A stretch of DNA of 64,000 nt from positions 124,001-188,000 of the forward strand of contig CBDASJ010000024.1 of NCBI GenBank assembly GCA_965199555.1, read 5' to 3'. Position numbers and translations under genes: made by a program. Below the pieces are notes generated by a model. The model was not told the DNA's origin. It searched no databases and saw only the letters and a program-made list of their open reading frames with translations. Shown piece after piece: positions 7,875 to 17,107 of this stretch. Positions within the stretch are counted from its first letter, which is position 1. Every line of letters begins with the position of its first letter. The DNA is from LMUY01 sp965199555 (GTDB taxonomy: Bacteria; Pseudomonadota; Alphaproteobacteria; Acetobacterales; Acetobacteraceae).

Positions 7875-8738
7875 TTACGCAGCCTCGTCCCAATCGCGGG
7901 CGCGGGCCAGGTGCAGGAACGCGGTGGCGGCGTGGGACAATGTGCGGCCGGCCAGGGCGGCGACGCAGACCTCCACGCTGTGCGGGGGCGTGATGGGGCG
8001 GCGGGTCAGGTCGCTCGGCACCGGGCGGCGGGCGGTGGACAGGCCGGTGCCCAGCCCGGCGCCCACCATCATGCACACCTGCTCGTGCGTGCTGCCGCGG
8101 TGGCGGATGGCGGGGGTGAGGCCGTACTGGTCCTCCAGCGCGCGATCGCTGGCGTCCAGGCGGCCGACCATCGGTTCGCCCCGCAGCGCCTCGGCGGCGA
8201 CCGGGCCGGCTTGTCCGCAGGCGGCCGGCACTAGCGCGACCGCCGGGTCGGCGAACAGGACCCAGCGGTGGGCGCGGTCGGCCAGCGCGGCGCCGTCCGC
8301 GGTCAGCGCCACGTCAACCTCGGACGCCAGCAGCCAGGCGTTGAGCGCGCCAGCGTCGCCCTCGCGCACGGTCAGTTCCAGCGTGGCGAAGCGCTGCCGC
8401 AGCGCCTGCAACACGGGGAGGGCGATGGCCGGGTCGACGCCGGGGCCGAGGGCGAGGCGCAGATGCTGGCGGTCGCTCGCATGGACGTGGCGCGCATGGG
8501 CGCGCGCGGTTTCGGCGGCGTCCAGGCTTTGTTGCAGCAGCGGCAGCACCGCCGCGCCCAGCGCCGTCAACTGCGTGTGGGCGCGTTCGCGCAGCAACAG
8601 CGGGCCGCCCAACTCGGTTTCCAGCCGCTGCACCGCCTTGGTCAGGGTCGGCTGGGTGACGCGGCAATGCTCGGCCGCGCGCGTGAAGTTCAGCGTCCGG
8701 GCGAGCGCCAGGAAATAGCGGATCTGCGTCAGGTCCAC
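7875..8738 (-). CDS. LysR-family transcriptional regulator
   Basis: A 287-residue LysR regulator. Residues 1-60 form the winged helix-turn-helix (LTQIRYFLALARTLNFTRAA then VTQPTLTKAVQRLETELG), followed by a linker helix and a periplasmic-binding-type effector domain. It is the last gene of a minus-strand set: cytochrome b, molybdopterin oxidoreductase, thioredoxin-fold protein, then this gene 27 bp downstream. The redox neighbours make OxyR-like control of that cluster plausible. The OxyR cysteine pair is not in the expected place, so a peroxide-sensing role is only a guess. Confidence 0.92.
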   Translation of the reverse strand: MDLTQIRYFLALARTLNFTRAAEHCRVTQPTLTKAVQRLETELGGPLLLRERAHTQLTALGAAVLPLLQQSLDAAETARAHARHVHASDRQHLRLALGPGVDPAIALPVLQALRQRFATLELTVREGDAGALNAWLLASEVDVALTADGAALADRAHRWVLFADPAVALVPAACGQAGPVAAEALRGEPMVGRLDASDRALEDQYGLTPAIRHRGSTHEQVCMMVGAGLGTGLSTARRPVPSDLTRRPITPPHSVEVCVAALAGRTLSHAATAFLHLARARDWDEAA

Positions 8739-8765
8739 CGGCGCCCCTGGGCGGCCGCGGCAGCG

Positions 8766-9413
8766 CTACAACCGCAGGCGGTCGAGCTGCCCGAGGATAA
8801 TTTCCGGCGTGGCGCGATGGGCGTGGTCTCCATCCACGAAGGCATAGCGGATCACGCGGTCCGGCGTGAGAATGAACGTGGCGGGGATCGGCAGCAGCCA
8901 GCCGGGGTTGCCTTGCCGCGCCGCCAGGTCGATGCCGGCGTGGACCAGGCCTTGCCGGTAGAGTTCCGGCAGGCGGAACACGATGCCGAACTGCAGGGCG
9001 ACGGCGTTGTCCACGTCCACCAGCACGGGGAAGCCCAACCCGCGCTCCTGCTTGGTCCGCAGGGCGAGGCCGCCGGTTTCCGGCCAGACCGCGGCGAATT
9101 GGGCGCCGGCCGCGGCGATTTGCGGCATCGCCCGGTCCATCGCGCGCAGGGTCAGGTCGCAATACGGGCACCAGCCGCCGCGGAAGAACGTCAGCACCAG
9201 TGGCCCGGCGGCCAGCAAATCCTCCAGCGCCACCAGGCGGCCTTCCGCGTCCGGCAGCAGGAAGTCGGGCGCCGCGTCGCCGGGCTGCAACGCGCCGGCC
9301 GGCACCCCGGCCCGCCCCAACCGCGCCACGGCGTCGTGGTGGGCGGAGCGGGCGGCGGGCCGGGCCATGCGCGTTTCGTGCAGGTGGTCCAGCATGTCCT
9401 GCAAGGCGACCAT
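8766..9413 (-). CDS. AhpC/TSA-type peroxiredoxin-like protein
   Basis: A 215-residue thioredoxin-fold protein. The core motif FFRGGWCPYC (about residue 85) gives a CxxC pair in the peroxiredoxin-like (Prx-like) subfamily, preceded by APDFLLPDAEGRLVALEDLL and followed by PATFILTPDRVIRYAFVD. These proteins reduce peroxides or act in thiol redox exchange. It starts only three bases after the molybdopterin oxidoreductase stop, so the two are in one operon and may share a role in repair or reduction of oxidised thiols or methionine. Confidence 0.88.
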   Translation of the reverse strand: MVALQDMLDHLHETRMARPAARSAHHDAVARLGRAGVPAGALQPGDAAPDFLLPDAEGRLVALEDLLAAGPLVLTFFRGGWCPYCDLTLRAMDRAMPQIAAAGAQFAAVWPETGGLALRTKQERGLGFPVLVDVDNAVALQFGIVFRLPELYRQGLVHAGIDLAARQGNPGWLLPIPATFILTPDRVIRYAFVDGDHAHRATPEIILGQLDRLRL

Positions 9414-9416
9414 CGC

Positions 9417-10190
9417 CTACAGGCCGCTGAACCAGTTGAAGCCGAGGTTTTCCCAATACCCGCCGGTGTAGGTGTTCGACACCTCGATCGCGGTGATCCA
9501 TTTCGGGTTCTTGAACCCAAGCTTGGTGGCCGTGCGCAGCCGCAGCGGGTAGCCGAACGGGTCGGGCAGCGTTTCGCGGGCGTATTGCATCGCCAGCAGG
9601 GTTTGCGGGTGCAGCGCAGTGGCCATGTCGATGCTGCTGGGGTAATCGTCCGCCGTCTTGAACGACACGTATTTCGCGCTGAGGTCCGCCCCCACCCGCT
9701 TCAGGAAGGCGCCGAGCGGCACGCCGGACCATTGCCCGATATAGTCCCAGCCTTCGACGCAGACGTGGCGGATGATCTCATCCTGCTGCGGCAGCGCGGC
9801 CAATTGCCCCACCGTCCACGGGCGCTTGTCGCCGATTGCGCCGGCCAGCTCCAGCGTCCAGCGCGTGCCGTCCACCGGCTTCACGTCGGTGATGTCGTAA
9901 TAGGCGTTGAAGCGCGGCGGCTTCTGCACCATCGATTCCGGGTAGGTCGGCGCCAGCTTGTTCGGGTCGAACAGCAGCGCCTGCACGCGGTCGTTGAAGG
10001 CGGAGATGGCCAGCAACGCCTGCTCCACGGCGCGGGGCTTGGCCACGTCGCACCCGGTCAGCATGGTCAGGGCGCCGAGCGACAGGCTGCCGCGCAGCAG
10101 CCCGCGCCGTTGCAGGGAGCGGAGCAGCGGACGGTGGTCGTCCAGGATCGCCGGGTCCGGCAAGCGCGCCGGGCGGAACGGGGACGTCAT
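9417..10190 (-). CDS. Molybdopterin-dependent oxidoreductase (MsrP/YedY-like), Tat lipoprotein
   Basis: A 257-residue sulfite-oxidase-fold enzyme. The molybdenum-ligating Cys is in HVCVEGWDYIGQWSGVPL, and PFGYPLRLRTATKLGFKNPK matches the cofactor/substrate pocket. The N-terminus has a twin-arginine motif (QRRGLLRG), then a hydrophobic run ending in LTGC, a lipobox, so the mature protein is probably a Tat-exported lipoprotein. Family members reduce methionine sulfoxide or oxidise sulfite-like compounds. The ATG overlaps the stop of the cytochrome b gene (ATGA), so the two probably form an electron-transfer pair, as MsrPQ does. It is shorter than E. coli MsrP (about 330 residues). Confidence 0.88.
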   Translation of the reverse strand: MTSPFRPARLPDPAILDDHRPLLRSLQRRGLLRGSLSLGALTMLTGCDVAKPRAVEQALLAISAFNDRVQALLFDPNKLAPTYPESMVQKPPRFNAYYDITDVKPVDGTRWTLELAGAIGDKRPWTVGQLAALPQQDEIIRHVCVEGWDYIGQWSGVPLGAFLKRVGADLSAKYVSFKTADDYPSSIDMATALHPQTLLAMQYARETLPDPFGYPLRLRTATKLGFKNPKWITAIEVSNTYTGGYWENLGFNWFSGL

Positions 10191-10846
10191 GGCCGGGCCT
10201 TGCGGTCGAGCCGGGGGCCACCGGTCAGCATGGCCAGCAGGGTGCGCGGCACCAGCAGCGACAGCGCGACGTGCACCACCAGGAAGCCGACGATCACGGC
10301 CATGCCGAGGAAGTGCACGGTCCGCGCCCCCTGGAACCCGCCGAACACGGATACCAGGCCGGAGAACTGGATGGGCTTCCAGATCGCCAGACCGGTGACG
10401 ACCTGAAGGATGCCGGCCACGATGACGACGATGTACAACAGCTTCTGCACGGCGTTGTAGGTGGTGAGATCCTCGTGCGCGACGTGGAAGTGCAGCGTGT
10501 CGCGCACCGTCTGCACCAGCTCCCGCAGGCGGATCGGCAGCAGGCGTTCCCGAAGCCGGCCGGTGGCGAGGCCGTAGCCCAGATAGGCCAGCCCGTTCAG
10601 CACCAGCAGCCACATGCCGGCGAAGTGCCATTGCAGGCTTTCCGCTGCCCAGCCGCCCAGGCGCAGCGCGTGGTTGAAGTGCAGCCCGCCGATCAGCACG
10701 TCGTCGTCGTAAATGCCCCAGCCGGAGGTGATCATCACCAGCATGGCCACCGCGTTGGTCCAATGCATGATGCGCACCGGCCAGGGATGCAGCCGCCGGC
10801 CCGGCCTGCCGGATCGTGCCGCCATCCCGTCCGCGACGATGTCCAT
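10187..10846 (-). CDS. Cytochrome b561-type membrane subunit
   Basis: A 219-residue membrane protein with four to five hydrophobic helices and well-placed histidines: RIMHWTNAVAM in helix 1, LQWHFAGM in helix 2, TVHFLGMAVI and VVHVALS in the last helices. This matches the di-heme cytochrome b/b6 domain that delivers electrons to periplasmic molybdo-enzymes. The start ATG follows AAAGGG, and the stop overlaps the MoCo enzyme's ATG. It differs in size and motifs from MsrQ, so it is a functional analogue rather than clearly MsrQ itself. Confidence 0.87.
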   Translation of the reverse strand: MDIVADGMAARSGRPGRRLHPWPVRIMHWTNAVAMLVMITSGWGIYDDDVLIGGLHFNHALRLGGWAAESLQWHFAGMWLLVLNGLAYLGYGLATGRLRERLLPIRLRELVQTVRDTLHFHVAHEDLTTYNAVQKLLYIVVIVAGILQVVTGLAIWKPIQFSGLVSVFGGFQGARTVHFLGMAVIVGFLVVHVALSLLVPRTLLAMLTGGPRLDRKARP

Positions 10847-11002
10847 CCAGCGACCCTTTCCCGACCGTCCGCACCCCACCGTCGCGGATCGCGGCGGCCA
10901 AGGCCAATTCCGCGCCGGCATCCATTCGATGCCGGGCCGCCTGTTGCGGCGCGCAGGCGGCGAGCCTACGCCGGGTGCCACGATGCCGACAAGGAACGTC
11001 CC

Positions 11003-11446
11003 GTGAGGAATGCCCGCGCGTTGGCCGCCGCCGTGGTGCTGGGGCTCGGCGCGGCGGCGCATGCGCAAAGCCCGGCGCCGCCGGGGATGAGCCTGGCGGA
11101 GGCGGCGGCCAAGCGGTTTCCGCAGCCGGTGGATGTCGGCTCGCTGGTGGGGCGCCGCGTGCTGCAGCCGCTGGAAACCCAGCCGACGCTCGGTTTCGTC
11201 CGCGCGGTGGTGAAGGCTGCGGATGGCCAGGTCGCCGTGGTGGTGGATTATGGCGGTGTGTTGGGGGCGTTCACCCGGCCGATCGCCGTGCCGGTGGACG
11301 CCATGGTGCTGCTCGGGCCGTATATGGAGATCGTCGACTTCAAGCCCGCGGAGTTGGACAAGATGCCGACCTATGAGGGCGCCGGGTTCACCGCCCTGCC
11401 GCCGAATGCGGTGATCCGCGTCGGCCTGGCCCGTCCCTCCCACTAA
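11003..11446 (+). CDS. Secreted PRC-barrel domain protein
   Basis: A 147-residue protein with a cleavable signal peptide (alanine-rich, ending AHAQ) followed by a PRC-barrel-like fold: VGSLVGRRVL, FVRAVVKAADGQVAVVVDYG and a closing ITVPVDAMVLL-like segment (PIAVPVDAMVLLG). PRC barrels are small protein-protein or RNA-interaction domains; exported ones are often envelope proteins of unknown function. The GTG start has AAGGA upstream. It diverges from the cytochrome b operon across 156 bp, which may hold both promoters. Confidence 0.75.
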   Translation: MRNARALAAAVVLGLGAAAHAQSPAPPGMSLAEAAAKRFPQPVDVGSLVGRRVLQPLETQPTLGFVRAVVKAADGQVAVVVDYGGVLGAFTRPIAVPVDAMVLLGPYMEIVDFKPAELDKMPTYEGAGFTALPPNAVIRVGLARPSH

Positions 11447-11509
11447 AGCCCAGTCCCGGCCCGGCGCGTAGATCACATGATGGAGGCCGACCCGCCTCCG
11501 TTGGTTCGA

Positions 11510-13456
11510 TCAGAACTCTTCCCAGCCGTCGGAAGAGGACACGACCTGCAACGTCCTGCCGCTTCCCGTGCTGACCATCTTCGCCGGCGCGCGCTTCTTC
11601 CTGGCAGGCTGGGAACGGTCGACCGGCGTGCGATCCGCTGGCACGGGCATCGCGACCACACGGCTGTCGTTCAACTTGAATTGGCCGGCCAGACGCTGCA
11701 ACTCGCCAGCCTCGCCGGACAGCGCATGGCTCGCTGCCGTGGCTTGCTCCACCATGGCGGCGTTCTGCTGGGTCACCTGGTCCATCTGGTTGACGGCGGT
11801 GTTCACCTGGTGAAGCCCGGTCGCCTGCTCCTGTGCCGAAGCCGCGATGTCCGACACGGATACGGTGACCTGGCCCACCTGCTGGACGATGCGGCGCAGC
11901 ACGGCGCCGGTTTCGCCCACGAGCTTCACGCCCTCGCCGACCTGGCGCGAGCTGGTTTGGATCAGCGCCTTGATCTCCTTGGCCGCTTCGGCGGAGCGCT
12001 GTGCCAAGGCCCGCACCTCACTGGCCACCACGGCGAAGCCACGCCCGGCATCCCCGGCGCGGGCTGCCTCCACCCCGGCATTCAACGCCAGCAGATTGGT
12101 TTGGAAGGCGATCTCGTCGATCACGCCGATGATGGAGCCGATCTGGCCAGCCGATTGCTCGATGGCGTTCATCGCGACAACCGCGTCGTTGACGACCTTG
12201 CCCGACTGCTCGGCATCGCCCCGCGTCGCCGTGACCACCTTCTGCGCTTCCCCGGCGCCTTCCGCCGTCCGCCGCACCGCGGCAGTGATCTCGTCCAGGG
12301 CCGCGGCCGTCTGCTCCAGGCTGGCCGCCTGCTGCTCCGTTCGGCGGGACAGGTCGTCGGAGGCCTGGGCGATCTCCGCGCTGCCCGACTGGATGGCGCC
12401 GGTGCTGCCGATGATGCCGGCCGCCACCCCATGCAACTGCTGCACCGCCTTGTTGAAGTCGGCGCGCAGGCGCTCATACTCCGGCGCGAAGGCGGCGGTG
12501 AGGGAGAACGTCAGATCGCCCTGGGCGAGGTGCGCCAGCCCGGCGGCCAGGCCCTCCACCACTTCCGCCTGCTGCGCCGCCGCCGCCTGACGGAGCTCCT
12601 CCTGCCGCGTGCGCTCCAATTCGGCGGCGTGCCGGGCGGCCGCAGCCTCCTGTTCCAGGCGCTGCTTCTCGACCGCCGCATCGCGGAACACGGCCACGGC
12701 ACCGGCCATCTCGCCGATCTCGTTGCGCTGCCCGCTCGCCGGCAGGGTGATGGCGTGGTCGCCGCCCGCCAAGGCCCGCATGGCCGCCGTCATGGCCGCG
12801 ATCGGGCGGACGGTCATCCGGGTGGTCAGCCAGGCAGCCAGCACGCCGATCAGAAGGCACAAGCCGCCGCTGGCAAGGGCGAGCGTGCGTGACCAGGCAA
12901 GCTGCCCTTCACCGGCCGAGGTCCATCCGTCCGACCAATCCGCAACGCTTTTGCGCAGCTTGGCGAAGGTCTGCGCAAGCGGCGTCGACAGCGTCAGGTG
13001 GGTCGGTGACGCGACCATCTCCATTGCCTGGGAACGCGTGCCGGGTGACATGGCCAAGCCGGCCACTTTGTCCAGGTAGGTGTCGAGGTATTGGGTCGCA
13101 CCCGTTTGATACGTATCCAGCCCGGACAGCAAGTCAGGCGCATCCTCCGTCAGGATTTTGCGGAGTGCCGCCATGTTGTCGCTGAAGGATGTCCTCGCGT
13201 TGACGTAGGCGTCCTTGTCGGACGCAACGCCGGTCACGACCAGGCGCAGCACTGCGGCACGGGCGGCGGCGAAGTCGCCATTCGCCAGATCCAGATCGTC
13301 CTGCGCGTCGTCCGACTCACTGTTCAGGCGTTCAACGGTGGAAAGGCGCATCGTGGCCTGGATCGACAAGGCGGAGCTGATGGCGATGATCAACAGCAGG
13401 CTGCCAAAGCCGATCGCCAGCTTCCGGGACAGGCGTAAGCTGTTGAGTGCTGGCAC
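11510..13456 (-). CDS. Methyl-accepting chemotaxis protein with C-terminal CheR/CheB tether motif
   Basis: A 648-residue chemoreceptor. TM1 is near residues 14-32, a helical periplasmic sensor region runs to about 190, TM2 is near 192-212, then a HAMP domain (TTRMTVRPIAAMTAAMRALA), and a long coiled-coil signalling domain with the hairpin tip DEIAFQTNLLALNAGVEAAR followed by GRGFAVVASEVR. The protein ends in GWEEF, which fits the xWxxF pentapeptide that tethers CheR and CheB. The start is a GTG with CGGAG upstream. It is a single gene with no che genes nearby; the ligand is unknown. Confidence 0.95.
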   Translation of the reverse strand: MPALNSLRLSRKLAIGFGSLLLIIAISSALSIQATMRLSTVERLNSESDDAQDDLDLANGDFAAARAAVLRLVVTGVASDKDAYVNARTSFSDNMAALRKILTEDAPDLLSGLDTYQTGATQYLDTYLDKVAGLAMSPGTRSQAMEMVASPTHLTLSTPLAQTFAKLRKSVADWSDGWTSAGEGQLAWSRTLALASGGLCLLIGVLAAWLTTRMTVRPIAAMTAAMRALAGGDHAITLPASGQRNEIGEMAGAVAVFRDAAVEKQRLEQEAAAARHAAELERTRQEELRQAAAAQQAEVVEGLAAGLAHLAQGDLTFSLTAAFAPEYERLRADFNKAVQQLHGVAAGIIGSTGAIQSGSAEIAQASDDLSRRTEQQAASLEQTAAALDEITAAVRRTAEGAGEAQKVVTATRGDAEQSGKVVNDAVVAMNAIEQSAGQIGSIIGVIDEIAFQTNLLALNAGVEAARAGDAGRGFAVVASEVRALAQRSAEAAKEIKALIQTSSRQVGEGVKLVGETGAVLRRIVQQVGQVTVSVSDIAASAQEQATGLHQVNTAVNQMDQVTQQNAAMVEQATAASHALSGEAGELQRLAGQFKLNDSRVVAMPVPADRTPVDRSQPARKKRAPAKMVSTGSGRTLQVVSSSDGWEEF

Positions 13457-13665
13457 GATGGTACTCCGGCTGATGCGTCATTCACGCATGAGCATGGAGT
13501 TAAGAGCTTAACCAAGCGTGGACCGCACCCTGCCCGGGCAGAACGTCGGATTGTGGTATGGCCCGCGATGGACGTGTTGTTATGGGATTAAGCGGCAGTT
13601 CCGAAGCATACGTTACTCGACCGGTTTCAAAAAACTCTTACTCCGCTCGCCTGGACAATACCTTG

Positions 13666-14355
13666 TTAGCGAGCGATTTGCCCTGAATGGCCCGGCGGCA
13701 TGACCTGGTCGAGGTCGCTTGGGATTTCCTGCCCTTCGCGCTCCCGGTGGATGGCCCGTTGGTAGGATGGGCGGGCATGGACGCGCTGCCCATGGGCGCT
13801 GAGCACCGGGTGCTCCGGTATCTTGAGCCAGTCGGCCATGAGGCCGGAAAAGCTCCAGTTCAGATACACGTCGACGATGGACCAGGAATCGCCGTACCAC
13901 CATGTCCGGTCGCTCAGCCGTTGCTCGATCCGAGGCAGGACGGTCTCCCATCCCGCCAGCCCCCTTGCCCGCACGTGTTCCGTGCCGCTCATGGTGAGCC
14001 GGCCCGGGTTGAGCACCTGGCGCCGCAGGAGGTGCAGCGTCGATGAGCACCAGAGGAGGTCCTGCAACGGCTCGTTGAGTCGCACCGTCGGGCCGGGCTT
14101 CGGCAGCAGGCCGGCTGCCGGGAATGTCGCATCGAGGTAGTGCAGGATCGCGGCATTCTGCGTCAGCGTTTGGCCGCCGATCTGGAGCGTCGGCACCTCG
14201 CCGTTCGGGTTGATCGCCAGGTACTCCGGCGATTTATGTTCCGCCTTGGCAAGGTCGACGCGCTTGGCCGTGAAGGGCTGTCCGATTTCCTCGAGCGCCG
14301 TCATGGTGACGCGGGCGCACGTTTCCCACCCGTAGAACAGGCATGTCTCGTTCAT
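13666..14355 (-). CDS. Glutathione S-transferase family protein
   Basis: A 229-residue GST. The N-terminal domain shows ATMTALEEIG-type helix 1 (CARVTMTALEEIGQPF), the cis-proline segment INPNGEVPTLQIGG, and LTQNAAILHYLDATFP for glutathione binding. The C-terminal helical domain carries WWYGDSWSIVDVYLNW. The ATG has GGGAGGA upstream. It lies downstream of a dipeptide-type substrate-binding protein on the same strand (85 bp gap), but no metabolic link is evident. Confidence 0.9.
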   Translation of the reverse strand: MNETCLFYGWETCARVTMTALEEIGQPFTAKRVDLAKAEHKSPEYLAINPNGEVPTLQIGGQTLTQNAAILHYLDATFPAAGLLPKPGPTVRLNEPLQDLLWCSSTLHLLRRQVLNPGRLTMSGTEHVRARGLAGWETVLPRIEQRLSDRTWWYGDSWSIVDVYLNWSFSGLMADWLKIPEHPVLSAHGQRVHARPSYQRAIHREREGQEIPSDLDQVMPPGHSGQIAR

Positions 14356-14439
14356 TCTGGTCCTCCCACGCCTGCAAAAACTGCGTTCAATAGCGCGCTT
14401 CTACGGCAGTGCCAGCACCGCGTCCAAACTCCCGGCCCG

Positions 14440-15972
14440 TCAAAGCCAGCGCGACAAGTAGAAGCGGGGCAGTTCGTCGGGGAACGGTGTGAAAGCGAGG
14501 TTCTTCGCGAACGCGTATTGCGTGACGGAGGTGTATAGCGGCAGCCAATATGCCTGTTCGGTCGCCCGGCGGATCGCGGCGGTGTAGTGCGCTTCCCGCT
14601 TGGCCGGGTCGGTTTCGGCGCCGCCCAACTGCACCTCCTTCTGCAACTCAGGATCGCGGGCGTAGTCGTTGGAGCCGCCACCGAAGTAGTACGGCAGGAC
14701 GGCGGAGACGTCGTTGATCGAGTTGCTGCCCCAGGTGCCAATGTTGGTTGGCGTCTGGCCGGCCATCACCTTTTCCACCTCGGCGCCGACCTGGAGCTGC
14801 TGGATGTTCAGCGTGATGCCCACCGCGCGCAGGTAGCTTTGCACGGCGGCGGGAAAGGCCGGCAGCACGTAGGTGAACACCGTGGTGGAGAACCCGTCGG
14901 CAAAGCCCGCCTCCTTCAGCAGGGCGCGGGCCTTGCCAGGGTCGTAGTCATAGGCCGTCGCGGCGGCCTGGTTGCAGCCGAACTGGCTGGGAAAGCAGGG
15001 GGCGTTCACCGGGTGGCTGTCGCCCTGCATCAGGTTGTGGGCGATGGCGTTGCGGTCGACAGCGTGGCAGATCGCCTGGCGCACCTTGAGCATCGTGAGC
15101 GGGTTGTCCTTGCCGCTGCGGCCCGCCGCGTCCATTTGCAAATAGCCCAGGCGCATGGAGCCGGCGCGCACCGCGGTCTTGCCCGGCAGCATCTTGATGT
15201 TCTCGAACTGGTCGGGGTTGTAGTTCCAGATCCAGTCCGCCTGGCCGCCGATAAAGGATGACAGCTCGGTCGCCGCATCCAGCACCTCGGTGATCTTCAG
15301 GGTCTTGATCGCCGGGCGGGGCTTGGGCGCGCCGGCGTAGTACCCCTCGAACCGCTCGAACGTGATGGAAGAGCTGCCGTTCACGCTCGTGATGCGATAC
15401 GGGCCGGTGCCCACCGGGGCCTTGGAGTAGCCTTCGGGGCCCACCTTTTCGCGGTACATCTTAGGGTAGATCGGCGTCAGCATCGCCAGGTATTCGAGGG
15501 CGGCGGGGAACGGCATCTTCAGTTTCAGCCGCACCTGGTGGTCGTTGATCTTCTCCGCGCCCGACCAAAACGAGAAGTTGCTGGGAACGGAGACCTTCGG
15601 GTCGTTCAGGATCGTTTGGATGGTGTAGACGACGTCGTCCGCCCCGAACGCGTCGCCGTTGTGGAACGTCACGCCCTCGCGCAAGGTGAAGTCCAGGGTG
15701 GTCGGATCGACCTGCGTCCAGCCCGTGGCGAGGGCGGGGACGTTCTTGAACGTTTCCGGATCGCGATAGGCCAGCATGTCCCACGCCTCGTGCGACACGG
15801 TCAGCCCGGTGCGCAGCGGATTGCGGTATGGGTCGACATCGGGCACCGCGTCGCGCCAGGTGATGCGCAAGGTGTCCTGCGCCTTTTGCGCGTGGGCGGT
15901 GCCGACCGCACCCGGCGCCATTGGCACCGCCGCGGCTGCGGCGGAGGCGGCGAGAAAGGAACGTCGCTTCAT
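14440..15972 (-). CDS. ABC transporter substrate-binding protein, peptide/nickel/opine type (family 5)
   Basis: A 510-residue SBP_bac_5 protein. The N-terminus KRRSFLAASAAAAAV is a twin-arginine signal ending in an AHA cleavage site. Typical motifs are PTTLDFTLREGVTFHNGDAF, GADDVVYTIQTIL and VRQAICHAVDRNAIA. This family binds oligopeptides, opines, nickel-ligand complexes or sugars. No permease or ATPase gene is adjacent, so it is an orphan binding protein whose membrane partner must be elsewhere. The ATG has AGGAG upstream. Confidence 0.92.
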   Translation of the reverse strand: MKRRSFLAASAAAAAVPMAPGAVGTAHAQKAQDTLRITWRDAVPDVDPYRNPLRTGLTVSHEAWDMLAYRDPETFKNVPALATGWTQVDPTTLDFTLREGVTFHNGDAFGADDVVYTIQTILNDPKVSVPSNFSFWSGAEKINDHQVRLKLKMPFPAALEYLAMLTPIYPKMYREKVGPEGYSKAPVGTGPYRITSVNGSSSITFERFEGYYAGAPKPRPAIKTLKITEVLDAATELSSFIGGQADWIWNYNPDQFENIKMLPGKTAVRAGSMRLGYLQMDAAGRSGKDNPLTMLKVRQAICHAVDRNAIAHNLMQGDSHPVNAPCFPSQFGCNQAAATAYDYDPGKARALLKEAGFADGFSTTVFTYVLPAFPAAVQSYLRAVGITLNIQQLQVGAEVEKVMAGQTPTNIGTWGSNSINDVSAVLPYYFGGGSNDYARDPELQKEVQLGGAETDPAKREAHYTAAIRRATEQAYWLPLYTSVTQYAFAKNLAFTPFPDELPRFYLSRWL

Positions 15973-16078
15973 CGAAATGGCTCCTGTTGCCGGTCATGCT
16001 CGCGAAGGCGCGCGACGACACTGCAACAGAAAGCCCAGGGATGAAAGCGGGCGGCGGCGGCCCGCCTCCATCGCGACG

Positions 16079-17107
16079 CTAGACGGAGAAGTACTTCGCC
16101 CGGGGGTTCAGCACCACGATCGCGCTCGTGCTCTGCTCCGGGTGGAGCTGCCATTCGTCGCTGATGTCCACGCCGATGCGCCCGGCGTCCAACAACGAGA
16201 GCAAGGGCACCTGGTCCTCCAGTTTGGGGCAGGCGGGATAGCCGAAGCTGTAGCGGCTGCCGCGATAGGATTGGCCGAGCATCTTCTCCATGTCGCGGTC
16301 ATCCTCCGCCGCGAAGCCGCACTCAGCGCGGATGCGCTTGTGCGTGTATTCCGCCGTCGCTTCGGCCAACTCCACCGACAGGCCGTGCAGGTAGAGGTAA
16401 TCCTGGTAGCGATTGTCCTCGAACCACAGCCGGGCGGTGTCGGACGCCTTCTGCCCGACGGTCACGACCTGCAGGCCGATCACGTCGCGCTCCGCATCGT
16501 CGACGTCGCGGAAGAAATCGGCGATGCAGTCGCCGTCCTCCTTCGGCTGGCGGGGCAGGGCAAACCGAGCCAGTTCGGTCGTGCCGTCCTGGTCGAACAC
16601 GATCAGGTCGTTGCCCTGGCCGGCGGCCTTCCAATAGCCGTAGACGGCTTGCGGGCGCAGGATCGCCTCGGCCTCGCACAGGGCGAACATGCGCTTCATG
16701 ATCGGCCGCAGCTCCTGCTTGGCCCAGCCGAGGAAATCCTCCAGCGTGCGGCCCTGCTTTCGGAAGCCCCATTGGAATTGGTACAGGCTCCGCTCGTTCA
16801 GGAACGGCAGCACCGCCTTGGGCGTGCTTTCCAGCACGCGGGCACCCCAGAATGGCGGCTGCACCACGGAAACGTCCTGGGTTAGGCGATGCCTACGCCG
16901 CTGCGCTGCGCCGACGTCGACCGGCTGGAACGCCGCCTTGTCCGCCTGGCCCAGCGTGCGCTTGGTGTTGCGGGCCTTGCCGACGCGCTTGGCCTGGATG
17001 GCGGCGAGGTAGTCGTCGAACCCGTTGCCGGTTACCCGGTCCATCAGATGCAGCCCATCGAACGCGTCGCGGGCGTAGGCGACCCGGCCGCAGGCATAGG
17101 ATTGCAC
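16079..17107 (-). CDS. metH: Methionine synthase, C-terminal part (AdoMet reactivation domain), separated by frameshift
   Basis: This frame encodes the end of the cobalamin-binding domain and the complete activation domain of MetH: DAFDGLHLMDRV, a linker, then WKAAGQGNDL.. and the AdoMet-site region KRIRAECGFAAEDD, YRGSRYSFGYPACPKLEDQ and LLDAGRIGVDISDEWQLHPE. The activation domain binds AdoMet for reductive remethylation of oxidised cob(II)alamin. It has no start of its own that makes sense: the first possible codon (GTG at 17107) is inside the conserved DDCVQSYACG. It continues the upstream metH frame after a single missing base near 17131. If the shift is real, this part is probably untranslated. 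Confidence 0.88.
   Translation of the reverse strand: MQSYACGRVAYARDAFDGLHLMDRVTGNGFDDYLAAIQAKRVGKARNTKRTLGQADKAAFQPVDVGAAQRRRHRLTQDVSVVQPPFWGARVLESTPKAVLPFLNERSLYQFQWGFRKQGRTLEDFLGWAKQELRPIMKRMFALCEAEAILRPQAVYGYWKAAGQGNDLIVFDQDGTTELARFALPRQPKEDGDCIADFFRDVDDAERDVIGLQVVTVGQKASDTARLWFEDNRYQDYLYLHGLSVELAEATAEYTHKRIRAECGFAAEDDRDMEKMLGQSYRGSRYSFGYPACPKLEDQVPLLSLLDAGRIGVDISDEWQLHPEQSTSAIVVLNPRAKYFSV

Noticed and set aside
8268..10406. 712-codon plus-strand frame
   Set aside because: It runs antisense through four recognisable genes (LysR, peroxiredoxin-like, molybdo-enzyme, cytochrome b).
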